From: Carya illinoinensis
Lineage: Eukaryota; Streptophyta; Magnoliopsida; Fagales; Juglandaceae
Reading direction: 5' to 3'
Length of the DNA: 64,000 bases
Assembly: GCF_018687715.1 (NCBI RefSeq)
Contig: NC_056757.1
Location: 8,834,501 to 8,898,500 of the forward strand
Shown here: piece after piece, positions 1 through 11,200 of the stretch
How the letters are laid out: each line of letters begins with the position of its first letter
Numbering within the stretch: the first letter of the stretch is position 1
Made by a program: the position numbers and the translations under genes
Notes under the pieces: generated by a model
Databases searched by the model: none
What the model was told of the DNA's origin: nothing
The model's input: only the letters and a program-made list of their open reading frames with translations

Positions 1-107
1 CAAAACATCCAAGAAGTCAAACCTCGCCATTATCCCCGATAATGGCCCAAACCACCATTTTCCCAGAAAATGGATCATAACCGAAAACCATACCACACCC
101 ACACTGT

Positions 108-700
108 ATGCACCATGATCTCCCCTAGGGATCATCCGCACACCCTGGCTCAGTGCCACACCGTAGAGAACGGCTACGCGTGCGACACCTAAACAAGTGA
201 TGCCCAGACTCACGTCACACGCGCGAACCATCTGGGCCATCCTCTAGCCCTCGCCAGCGAAAGGCCACGGAGACGGTGAGTAGGGCGATGCCCGGTTCCG
301 CGCCCGGCGCGTTCGTAGCCAAGCATCCCCTAGCCCCGCTCCCGTCATCGCTCTCGACAACTCAGGGGACGTCACTCAGTATTAACCACTCCCGAGTGAC
401 CAGAGGAGTTCCGATTTATGCATACACTATGATCTCCCCTAGGGATCATCCGTATACATGGCTCTGTACCACACCGCAGGTAACGACTGCGCATGTGGCA
501 CCTAAACGAGTGATGCCCAGACTCACGACACAAGCGCGAACCATCTGGGCCATCCTCTAGTCCCCGCCACTAGAAGGACCACGGAGTCGACATGACATCG
601 TCACCCTATCGTGCGATCCGGTCGTCGCCCTGCGACAACCCAGGGGATGTCACTCAGTATTATCCGCTCCCGAGTGACCAGAGGAGCTCCACCGTGATAA
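108..700 (+). repeat. Two diverged tandem copies of a ~280-314 bp unit
   Basis: The motif ATGATCTCCCCTAGGGATCA occurs at about 115 and again at about 429, a period of 314 bp. The following text (TGATGCCCAGACTCACG, GCGCGAACCATCTGGGCC) recurs in the same order. A second anchor, CACTCAGTATTA followed by CTCCCGAGTGACCAGAGGAG, recurs with a 278 bp period, so the copies differ by a ~36 bp indel. The CCCTAGGG core is itself nearly palindromic. This is an internal tandem duplication in the LTR-like region. Confidence 0.8.
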
Positions 701-1530
701 TAACCCATCCCGGCTTGGGCTCGTGAGACACATGCAACCAAAGACCAAAAACGCCGATAAACATGAAACACTCAAATAAAATAAAAAGCACATGAACGAA
801 ATTAAAAAGCATAAATATCCAATATGCTACGTACGCCGCACGGCACAACCAAAACAACCAACACAACCAACCAAACAAACACTCCGTCCTCAATCCATCC
901 GACCCCCGAAACTCCTCGGACTCAGTCCGGAATCAACAACCAACAACAGATAAATAAATGAAAGAGCAATATATATTAAAATCTGAAAATAGGGTTTGGA
1001 AAATACTTACAGCGCTATATGGCAATTTTAGAAAACAAGCGGCGTTGCAAACGGCGGAAAAACAGCAACGTCACAGTGAAAATTCACTGTGGCCGTGGGT
1101 CCGAAAAACCCACTTTTGAACGGGGACAAACTAGGACACGAGATTGATGGGGGATGGTCAAGGGATGGTTGTGAAGCTAATGGAAGTGACGGACGGCCGT
1201 GGGTGGCGGCGGAATGGCCGGAAATGGCCAAAAAGAGCAAATCGGAAAACAAGCTCGTGGGAGCTGCTCCGGTGGTCGTTGGAGGCCGGAAATGGGTGGG
1301 TTAGGACGGCAAGGGACCGGTGATGAAGTGGTGAAGAAATGGTGGCCGGAGGTGGAGCGACAGCGGCGGATCGGAGTGAAATCCGTGGAGGCTTGTTGGG
1401 CTTTTTCCGGCCAAATGGCCGGCCGGTTGGGGGTGGTTTTCGGTGGGGAGGCGCACCGGAGGGAGGGGAAGAGAATGGGACCGGTGGGGGTCCGGTTGGT
1501 GGCCGGACGGCGTTGGGCTGGAGGAGAGAG

Positions 1531-1706
1531 AGGGACGACGCGGGGGAGAGGGAGGAGAGAGAGGGACAACGCGGGGGGGGGGGGAGAAGCCGATCGGGGA
1601 GAGAGAAAAAGAGAGAAAAAAAAAAGAAAAGAAAAGAAAAAAAAGAAAGAAGAAGAAAAAGAGAAAAAGGAAAAAGAAAAAGAAAGGAAAAAGGGAAAAG
1701 ATGTAG
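1531..1706 (+). repeat. Purine-only tract
   Basis: About 175 bases are almost entirely A and G on the plus strand, shifting from G-rich (including a G run near 1,573) to A-rich (AAAGAAAAG repeats). It lies inside the LTR-like block and explains the Lys/Arg/Glu-rich open frames, which should not be annotated as proteins. It may be a decayed polypurine or leader region. Confidence 0.75.
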
Positions 1707-1925
1707 AGAAAAGATGAGGTCTAATCCTCATTTCGGGAAGCAAAACTAACCCGCCAAAAAGATTAAAAACCACAAAACAACTAAATAAAACACAACATCA
1801 AATAAACAAAATTAAATTGAAAACCAATTTTAAAAACGCGAATAAATTAAAATAAATAGCTAATATATTGATTAAAATAAAAACAAATATTTCAGCGAAA
1901 ATACACTCAAAAACGGGTCATCACA

Positions 1926-2639
1926 TAAATGATGAATTATTAGTTAACAACAAAAAATTAAAAAGATGTTGAATAATGAATTCAGGAAAAATATATATAT
2001 ATAACAAAAAAAAAAAAAAAACCCAAACATATTGGATAAAAGGGCCAAAATAGGGCCTCAAACCGGGCCCAAAACCCACGACTCAAACAGGGGGAACCGA
2101 CCGGAACCGGCCGGCAAAGGAACCGGCCGGTTTCCTTTCCCCAGCACGGTCGGTTTCGGCCGGTTGCTTCATTGGTTTTTTAAGAGCCGGTCGGTTTCGG
2201 TTTAGACCTAAAACCGAAACCGGCCGGCCGATGTACAGCCCTAATAAGAGTGTCAGGAAAATAAGTAGAGATGTGAAATGGACCTGCTGCAAAAATAACA
2301 AGAAATCTCATGTTATAAAATTCAATGGCTACGCTCTTACGTGTACAACATATTTCATCAACTATAATTTTTCAATACAAAATAAAAAAATAAAATCATT
2401 TATTTACCTATTAAATATGCTAGTAATTAAAAAAATGTATATTTATCCATTAAACATAGTAATTAGTGTTAAAGATATTTACATTTTTTGTTTTTTAATA
2501 TTTATAATAAATAATAACACAATAATTTTGAGTTGGTCTCTTTAAATTTATTTTTAGTAAGATTTTGACAAAAATTAACAAACGAATAAAACAACACGTG
2601 GCTCTCCAAATTAAGGTAGCAGTTTATTCTCAACATGGT
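1926..2639. repeat. AT-rich spacer with a CCGG-rich inverted-repeat element end
   Basis: 1,926-2,040 is AT-rich with a run of A. 2,085-2,250 is built from GGAACCGGCCGG and its complement CCGGCCGGTTTC, ending in ACCGAAACCGGCCGGCCGATGTACAGCCCTAATAAG. This resembles the end of a plant non-autonomous element of the type starting AGGGCTGTACA. 2,260-2,640 is AT-rich with no gene that I can support. Confidence 0.35.
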
Positions 2640-3240
2640 TGGACTTTAAGATAAAGAATTGTAGTTTGGTTTTGGTTTGATCAAAATGAGTAAGAGGAAA
2701 AGAAAGAGAGAGAAAATTAAGGAATTTGGCTTGGCAACTGCATCAGTATCCATTGGATTCACACAGGAGACCTCCTGTTATTTTTCCACCAGGAGACAAG
2801 CCGAATCTATGTTAAGTAAATGAGAGAAGATGAAACATAAAATGAGGGAGGAGTAGAAGATAAATAGAGCTTCTATATAATTTTTTGGAGGAGGGACGAA
2901 CTTCAACTTCTTTAGCTTTCTCAACCTCACAACACGGAGTCCAGTGATGAGATTTCTACCAGAAGATAGAATTTAGATCTTTATTATACAGTGAGGATGA
3001 GAGATTGTAAAATAATTATATTATAGTGAATTCTTCCATCCTCAAACTCTCGTGGATATAGATATTACGCTGAACTACGTAGATCTATATCCTCGTTATA
3101 TGCAAATGCGCGAACATTGTACAGTCGCACCGGTCCACTGCCGGGCACAACACTGATCAAAGCCCGAATAGTCTTAGCAGACTGGGAATACTTTTCTCCT
3201 TTTTTTGACCTATTGCATTATTTTTAGATGTTAACATATT
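2640..3240 (+). mobile_element. Copia-type LTR remnant
   Basis: The segment has an LTR-like leader (TTCAACTTCTTTAGC, CTCAACCTCAC), the GAGAGATTGTAAAATAATT-ATTATAGTGAATTCTTCC module and a GGTCCACTGCCGGGC...GACCTATTG...TTAACA tail. The same modules, in the same order, recur at about 19,150-19,530. The pairing of a plus-strand leader with a terminal TTAACA suggests copies of one LTR family. No coding capacity or target duplication was found. Confidence 0.4.
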
Positions 3241-3699
3241 TAAATCCTACCAAGTGAAAAGGGAATCGAAAAAAATAATTCCATTATTAACATATATTTA
3301 AAATACCCCAATATGATAAAAATAAAAAATAAAAAAACTTGACGGGTAGTAGAAATTCCATTCGATCATTAATTTCCTGAAATCTAATAGCGATATGGAA
3401 ATAAAAATGAACTCATACCAATTTGCTCATTTAATTAATAAGGCTAATGTGATTAAAGAGCTCTTCTAACAAATAATAACTTTTGATGATTGAAGTGAAA
3501 ACACAACATTTATAAAATCACTGATATGAAAATATATTATAAGATTACGAGTAATCTAGATACAACTTTAGGGGTACAAATCTCCCACATTTGCTTTGAA
3601 GATCCATTATCAGGAAGTAGTCTTTTTAACGTTATTCATTTAAAAAAAAAAAAAGTACACAAAATGGGAATTTGCATACTAAACAATACAAATCATTTC

Positions 3700-4345
3700 C
3701 TTAATATTTGTTTGGAAAATGAGATGGTTTCATCTCATCTCATCTCATCTCTTTCAATTCTATTTTATCTGATCTAATTTTCTTTTCAAAGATAATTCAA
3801 ATATAAATAATTAATTTCAAATCTATAACTTTTTTTATTTAATCATTAGTAATCATTACCTAATTATTATACATTTTTTAAACTTAAAAAAAATACAAAA
3901 AAATAATTCAAATTTTTTAAATTTTAAAATAAAAATAATATTAAAAAAATATTATAATAATATTTTAATTTTATAATATTTTTATTTAACTTTTTCTTTC
4001 TCATTTTCAAAAATTCCATAAAATATTATAATTGAAACTTTTTTATTCCTATTTAGAAATCATTTCATTATTATTTATAAATTTTTCATCCTTATCTCAA
4101 TTTCTAAAAAAAATTCCAAAAATTTCTTTTCGGAACTTCCCATATTGTACTGTTTGGTCATTAGAATTTTTCATCTCAAATATTAAATTTTCATCTCATC
4201 ATTATAATTTTCTCAAATTTTTATATAAAATATAATAAACAATTCAACTTTTTTTTAATTTTTTTAAATTTTAAAATAATAATAATATTTTAATATTTAA
4301 TCTTAAAACTTAAAATTCTTATATAAAAATTTTCGGTAGTCAAAC
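3700..4345. mobile_element. MITE-like element (GAGATGAGATG family), AT-rich
   Basis: TTTGTTTGGAAAATGAGATGG opens the element and is followed by CATCTCATCTCATCTC. The body is very AT-rich, with repeated TTTTAAATTTTAAAATAATAAT modules. TAGTCAAACAGAACC closes it, roughly the inverse of the opening GTTTGG. A related short element with GAGATGAGATGAAAG and AGATGAGATGAGATGG lies at 12,606-12,800. Family assignment (hAT-like) is a guess. Confidence 0.4.
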
Positions 4346-4434
4346 AGAACCAACCCGTTTCCTTGTTTCCCAAGGCATAATTTTCAAATTCCAATGCTGT
4401 TCATACTCGTTAGAACTTAGCCCGCTAATGTCAA

Positions 4435-4447
4435 CTTGTAGCGTAAG
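4435..4447 (+). promoter_or_regulatory. CTT-N7-AAG motif (SOG1-type) upstream of the GMI1-like gene
   Basis: CTTGTAGCGTAAG matches the published palindromic consensus CTT(N)7AAG bound by SOG1, the plant DNA-damage NAC transcription factor. It lies 791 bp upstream of the chosen ATG and about 435 bp upstream of the inferred leader splice donor. GMI1 of Arabidopsis is strongly induced by gamma irradiation, so a SOG1 site is expected. The motif occurs by chance about once per 4 kb, so position alone is modest evidence. Confidence 0.4.
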
Positions 4448-4613
4448 ACGCACTTCAACGGATTACGTACGTGTCAGAAACCAGGAGGAGCTGCGCGTGA
4501 AGCGCAGGTCATCCCATGCCGACTGTGTCTGTTTACTTACCTTGCTTTGCCTCTTCCTCTCCCTTTCCCTCTCACTCTCACTCAAGAGCCTTTTCATTTC
4601 CAACCTTTCTTTT

Positions 4614-4835
4614 TAGAGAAATGCTACACATCATCCTACACCACACATTTTATATATTAAAATAATATTTTTTATTTTTTTTATTTTTTATTTCATTTTA
4701 TTCTTATTAAACTAATTAAATTATTCTATTTATCACTTACACATTACATATTTATTATAGAAAAAATGAAAAAAAAAATTAAAATAAATATAGTGTGTGA
4801 AGTGTGAGGATGATAAAAAGAATTTTCCTTCTTTT
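4614..4835. mobile_element. MITE in the leader/promoter of the GMI1-like gene
   Basis: The left end ATGCTACACATCATCCTACAC is mirrored by the right end (GTGTGTGAAGTGTGAGGATGATAAAAAG, read in reverse), forming imperfect terminal inverted repeats of about 25 bp around an AT-rich core of about 170 bp. It sits between a pyrimidine-rich, leader-like stretch (4,548-4,612, CTCTTCCTCTCCC) and the inferred leader splice donor at 4,883, so it either interrupts the 5' UTR or supplies the present promoter. Confidence 0.55.
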
Positions 4836-4882
4836 TAAACCTCAGAGGCTAGACCACCCCCACTTCATCGGTTCACATACAG

Positions 4883-5223
4883 GTATGAACTTTGAACTTT
4901 CTTCATCACTTTCTTTCTATTTGAACTACTGTTTGCATCTTTTTTAATGTATATGTGCGTAATATACATCGACATGTATATGTTATGTGTGTCTGTCACT
5001 GTGTGCGACTTTTTCTATAGCTTTTTAGACTTCTGTGTATACATCTTTTTTAATACGCGTGGACACATGCACAGGTATCTGTGCATGTATGTGCATGATT
5101 TATAAGTCTGTTATTTGGATTTTGAAACTTGGTCTGAGCAGCCCGTGTTTTTTTCCTTTTTTTATTTTCTTCAAAATGATATGGAATCTCCTTCATTTGG
5201 GTTTGGTGTTTACTCTCTTACAG
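4883..5223 (+). other. Inferred 5' UTR intron of the GMI1-like gene
   Basis: A strong donor (ACAG|GTATGA, GT at 4,883) and a strong acceptor (TTTACTCTCTTACAG| ending at 5,223) bracket 341 bp of T-rich sequence with no protein-like reading. The acceptor is followed after two bases by the ATG at 5,226, which supports this ATG as the start over the in-frame upstream ATG at 5,181. Confidence 0.5.
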
Positions 5224-5225
5224 CT

Positions 5226-8200
5226 ATGGAACCAGATACGGGGTACCGGAGGGCAAAGGCGAATAAGAGGCAACTGGTAGAACTCTATGAAGACGATGAT
5301 GATATTGACACGGTGTATAGGTTCAAAGTCCTATTACCAAATGGCACAAGTATAGGACTAACAGTGAGGGATATCCCTCTTCCTGAAATGCCTTTCGGGG
5401 ACTTCATTAATTTGGTGAAAAATGAATACTTTCGAGCTCGTAAGCTGAATGAATCAATGAAGCAGAAAAGAAAAATAGATTGGGAGGGTGATCGCTTTTA
5501 TCTTGAGGACGTGAACGGTTTAAAGATCAGAGACTCGATTAAATTAAAAGATTTTAAGCCCCACAGTTGTCACATTTTACAGCTTCATGTGAGTATGAGT
5601 TGCATTAGTATTCATGTTGTTTGGTTGCTTTAGAATTGTGGGGAAGGAAATGGACGCGCTGGGATCTTTTGTGTACTGGGAAAATTGAGATAAACATTGA
5701 ATCGGGCCAAGTACATATTTATAATTGCTTACTATACTTTACTTATAAAAAAAAATTGCTAACTTTAGTTCGGCTTTTTGAATTTTGGTCTTTGGATCTT
5801 AAATGAAATCCCCCCTTTTTGTAGATAGTAATATACAGAAGTAAAAAATGATATAACTGATAAAAATATGAAAAATTGTATAGATGTGCTCACTTGGTTG
5901 TTTTGATCATTTGGTTTTCCTTGGTGATGCATTTGCTTGTTTTTTGACTTGCTTAGGATGGCTCTGGTGTGATGGCCAATACTTTTGAGGTTAGTAGCCC
6001 GATTTGGATGCTTATTCGTGTATCATTGCCATAATTTTTAAATTCTGAGTTGCAACACTGTTTTGCTGTTAGTTAGTGATGAACTTTTTGCATTTGCAGA
6101 ATATGTGGGACTTGACACCAGATACTGATTTATTAATGGAATTACCAGAGGAATACACTTTTGAAACTGCCCTTGCAGATTTGATTGTGAGTTGTGGTTG
6201 AAAATTTTATCTGAATGTGCTCGATCATTTTACCTATTACTTGCTTACACTCGGCCACTCATTTTCCAGGATAATTCGTTGCAAGCGGTATGGTCTAACC
6301 GTAAGAATGAAAGAAGGCTGATCAGGTAGGACATTACTAATATGAAAAATATGGTTTTCTAGGTCTTTTGGGCAGAACTTAAGTTAATCAATTGCTCGAT
6401 TTGTATTAAAAATAAATTAAATAAATAGTCTGAAAGTACGTTAATGAGTTTGAATGACCCAATTGTCCGTTAGGCTAATTCAGCTGCAAACTAGATGTTG
6501 CTTATGTCGTATGGTGTATTTTTTCAATTAATTCCCTGGATTTTATATCCTCTATTGTAAAATGCTTGGAATTGAATCTCAGTTTCTTGGAAATAATGGA
6601 AAGTTTTTTCTCTGTGCCTCTTAGTTGATTAATTCGAATCCCTTCATTCTGTCATTAAAAATAATTCAGAGCACCATACTCGTTCAACCTTGATAATTGG
6701 TAATGTGAGAAGAATCTTTGTTTGAACTTAATATCTTACTAATAGAATTGGCAATATATTTGGAACTAGAGAGATTTGTTGAGTTAAAATCTAAATTGGA
6801 AGTTCTTTTATCTACTTTCTGGTTGCTAGTAATCCTTTGGTTCATCTGTCAGTTGGATGGTCATTTCGTTTGTTTTACATGAACCTTCGATTTTGCTTAG
6901 GCTGCTATTGCTGCACTTACACATACTGTTTTTTCTATTTTTTGCTGCACATGCGCATATACTCTTCAATAATCACTTTGTTATGTGTGTTTTTCATTTC
7001 CAGTGTGAATATTGCCAGCGATGATAGCATTTCTATTTTTGACACCGGCCCTGGAATGGATGGCAGTGATGAAAACTCTATAGTGAAGTGGTGTGTGATA
7101 TCAGTCTTCCTTCACAACTTTCAAGATTACTGTTCGGCAAATGATTTTCCTCTCTTCTTGGCTAAAACAGAAAGTTTGGGTGCATTGAAGGATGGATGGG
7201 CAAATTTTAGATATAAGTTATAAAGCTTATATTTGCAAGAGTCTTCTAGTGACATACTAGTGAAATTCACATTTTTTTTCCCTGCATCTTCATTAAACTG
7301 ATTAAGTAATTTTCTTGAATTGCTTTTTTTGTTTAATTGTGATTCCTTGAGGAAGCAGGTATTGGAGTTTAGGGAGGCCTTGAGAATTGAGAAAGGCACC
7401 TTCCTAGAAATGGGAATGAATTTTAGTCAAAAATAAGGAAAGATATAGTAATCTTTGAGGATCCCAAGGGGTAGCATAGTTTGTTGGGGGTATCAAGCCT
7501 CATGACCTCGAGGCCAACCTCACTCACCCATAAAAAAATAAATAAAAAGAACTGGCAAGGAATGAGAAAACCTCGAGGACCTGTATACTCCACATTGGTT
7601 GCTTTCAGCAAATCTTTATGGCAGTGAGGTCATGGTAAGAATAGCATATAAGGCTAAATCAACGCTGTAGAGATTCATTAAGGAATTATCTGAAAATCTT
7701 ATTTCTGTAATGGTCTATGTTTATACGACTTTCAATTACTAATTCCCGGCTGCGTCATTTGAAAAAAAGTTTCTTAGTCAACTACTATGCAGGTGCTTTA
7801 ATATAATCCAATTCCCACAAAAGGTTGACATAATTCTTTTATCTTATTTCTCTGATTTGGCCATGGCTAATATATTCGTCCATCCTATTCAGGGGAAAGA
7901 TGGGTGCCTCCCTTCACAGATCCTCAAAAGGACAGGCAATTGGGGGAAAACCTCCATACTTGAGGGTAAGATAAAAAAAACCTTGTAGTATGCTTTTTTA
8001 ATGTTTACTTACTGCATATATGCGTGTATGTTCATAATTATATAATGTATACATTTGGGTAGATTAATTTCTATAATTATCTAAATCTCCATGTGATTGT
8101 GTTTACACCACTTGTCAACTCCATAAGATTTTTTTTGTTTAATTTAGGAATATAAATTAATTCCTATGATTTCTATTCACATTTTAGCATTCTAGTCCAA

Positions 8201-11200
8201 TAATAGGGTATTTAGAGTACACTTTCGTAAACTCATCAATACACTTTGTTGTATGTGTATCTTGTGTGTCCCCAAATGAAAAGCATGCATGTATACATTT
8301 GGAGATTTTTCATTGTGAAAGCTTTATGGTGTGTTTGTCTAATATATTCAGATATAAATAGGAACTTGCCCATAGGTAATGTCAATAACTAATACAAGCT
8401 CTCTCGAGTTTGGAGGTTAAATATGATTTTTAACACAATTTAGTTCTATCTTGTGCACACAAAAGGAACATCAAGAATGCCTTAATTAAATGGAAGTTAT
8501 AAAGCATAATTTTTTTTTGATCGGTAAATGTAACACCCCGTTCCCGTAGGATAGAGACGTTACTAACAAACATGATAAAATGCCCGGTAAAGAAACTCAT
8601 TACTCTGATATACCTCATTTATTAAAAAAACTTAATTGAAAGGATGTAAATAGTCTTGAAACTTGAAACTGAATAAAGCAAAACATGAGCTAGTCTTAAA
8701 CAAGACTAATTATTTGAAATGACATAAAAGAAACTTAATCCTTGTGTAAATGACACTTATTCATCTCTAAGTCCTTATACTAAATCTATTCCTGGCCATC
8801 TAGCTCTGCATCATCATAATCACCATCTGTGGCAATCAACATAGAAGAAAACAAAAAAAACAAACAACAAAAAATGAGTCGAATACTTAGTAAATAATAC
8901 ATCATATCGTAAAATACTATCTAGCTTAGCATAAATTTGATTTTTACAGCCTTATCACAACTTTCATATAACATTCATGGATTAACAAGAGCGGAAACAT
9001 TCATAATCATGGCAAATATGAAGTGTGAATGCATGAGTAACTTGTTTTTCTTGAATTATACTTATTTCATGGTGAACCACGCTTGAGTCCATGGCACCAC
9101 ATAACTTGTCATGTAGTGAAACATGCTTGAGTCCGTGTTTTACTTAACTTGCATAACATGAAGTGAAACACGCTTGAGTCCGTGTTTCACTTATCTTGCT
9201 CGACGTGGAGTGAAACACGCTTGAACCCGTGTTTCACTTATCTTGCTTGACATGAAGCGAAACATGCTTGAGTCCATGTTCACTTAACTTGCATGACATG
9301 TAGTGAAACACGCTTGAGTCCGTGTTTCACCTAACTTGTGGTAACCACGCTTGAGTCCGTGGTACCGTCTTAGCATAACTGTGGTAAACACGCTTGGGTC
9401 CGTGTTACCTTAACTTGCATGACATGTAGTGAAACACGCTTGAGTCCGTGTTTCACCTAACTTGTGGTAACCACGCTTGAGTCCGTAGTACCGTCTTAGC
9501 ATAAATGTGGTAAACACACTTGGGTCCGTGTTACCTTAAAATGTTTATCTTTCTTGATGCATGATAATTTTCTTGGACTTCTTAGACTTGTCTAGCATGG
9601 CATATTCTCGTACATGTCATGGCATAACACGATATATTCTTGTACATGGTATAGTATAGCATGACATGGCCTAACATGACTTAATCATTTTATGACATTT
9701 CATGGCATGCATGATCTGAGAACTAGTGAACATGTCATACATGATCTGGCTATTTATTACATGGCCTGCTTGACTTAAGTTATTGCATGAACAATACATG
9801 GCATATATGGTTTAAGTACTACATGAATGAAGCATGCATGACCTGGCTATTTTAATTCATAGAATACCTATCTTAAATTATTATATGATCATATCATGAC
9901 TTCCATGTGATTTTAGTAACATTCAATCCATCAATCAACAATCCATAAAAGCATAACATATATATAGGCTTACTTTCATGTAAATCATCGTGAAAGAGAT
10001 CTAACCTTGACTTGGCTCTTAGCGCAACGCAGATAACCATCAAAACTATATCATATTATCATACCCAATTATAATATTTACATTACGCGTACATTTATAT
10101 GATCATACTATTTACCTCTTAGCGCTGCTTCCAAAATCTCACCTCGTAGCTCGTGACCTATACGAGGCACTAGACGTTACTAATCTTTCTAGAAAACGTG
10201 TCGTAGCAATCTAATTACTTAAAATCTTACCATAGAGATAATTTAATAAATAAGTAATTAATAAAAAGAATAAATATAATCATAACATAGCTAAATAATT
10301 TCTAACTGAATTAACCTAAATTCTAGGTTCGTATGTTACAGTAAACAAGCTTTTATTGATAATAAAGATGGGCAAGAGCCCAAGTACACGGGACGTGTAC
10401 AAGAGCAATGCCTAGGTGTGATGTTCTTGTGATACAAGAAATTCATGAATGTTCATGCCATTAAAACCAATTACAATCAACCAATGGAATAAAGTATTAA
10501 AAAGGAAAACTCTAAGCTCATCCATTGACCGCTCACAATCTTGAAAGTTTCTCTCATTCCTCTCCCTCCAAAGACACCACCATATGTATAAAGCCTAATT
10601 TTTTTGAGAATATCTTTTCCTTACATGTTCTGCTAGTGTAATCATGCTAAAGCTTTTTATTCTAAATTAGCATACAGTGAAGCATTATGAATTATGCAAA
10701 TTTTTATCTTAAGAGAAACTGCATGACATAAGTCACTCGTTGTTTCCTCTATATTTCTTACTTTAGAAAAATATTGTTTCCTTATTGGCGTTTGCTAGTT
10801 TAGTTTATTATGAGTTGCTTTCTCCAACAATGCAGCCTTTCTTTGGAATGTTTGGATATGGAGGACCAAGTGCGTCTATGCATCTAGGGAGGTATGGACA
10901 TGTTACTTTTTCCCCATAATTTTCAGTCCTACCAGGGGTTGATGTTTCTCTCTTGTTCATTTGCTGCACTATATAGGCGTGCTTTGGTATCTTCAAAGAC
11001 AAAAAGTTCTTGCAAAGTCTATACTTTACATCTTGAAAGAGAGGCCTTACTCAGCAGTTCTGGTTCTGAGCTTAGCTGGAAGGTATGTAAGTGCCCTGAG
11101 CAGATTCTTGTCCTTTTCTTGGGCATCTGTTACCTGTGAATTCTTAGATTTTTTATTTTTTATTTTTTTAATATAACTAAAGAGGCCAAGTTAACTTGCA

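Larger units (their letters stand above)
1..1925 (+). mobile_element. Ty3/gypsy-type LTR remnant (left part outside the window)
   Basis: This GC-richer block stands out from the AT-rich surroundings. It contains tandem repeats (108-700), a block rich in GGCCGG and CCGGAAATGG motifs (1,180-1,540), a purine-only stretch, and an AT-rich end finishing in GGTCATCACA at 1916-1925, which looks like the CA terminus of a long plant gypsy LTR. No gag or pol peptide is readable. Frames open on both strands around 1,180-1,770 are low-complexity Arg/Glu/Gly or Ser/Phe/Pro and are not genes. Assignment to gypsy is inference from composition and the terminal motif; the TG start is not in the window, so no target duplication can be tested. 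Confidence 0.45.
8505..10600 (-). mobile_element. 5'-truncated LINE 3' end in intron 6, split by a solo LTR
   Basis: On the minus strand this reads as the usual 3' end of the window's LINE family: GTACTTGGGCTCTTGCCC, then an ATTATCAATAAAAGC module and an A-rich tail at 8,505-8,520 (TTTTTTTTT on the plus strand). The sequence is interrupted at 8,529-10,340 by a solo LTR. The more distal part (10,500-10,590, GACCGCTCACAATCTTGAAAG) matches 63,790-63,850, another copy of the same LINE. Confidence 0.6.

Noticed and set aside
1177..1773. Several overlapping long open frames on both strands
   Set aside because: They are translations of a purine-only tract and GGCCGG repeats, with low-complexity Arg/Glu/Lys or Ser/Phe composition and no splice or domain support.
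5181..5225. Upstream in-frame ATG at 5,181 as the start of the GMI1-like protein
   Set aside because: A strong splice acceptor ends at 5,223, so 5,181 is most likely intronic. The alternative adds only 15 residues with no clear family resemblance.
9069..9534. Regularly spaced repeats resembling a CRISPR array
   Set aside because: The window is plant nuclear DNA, the spacing sequences are themselves repeated rather than unique, and the array lies inside an LTR with a perfect target duplication.
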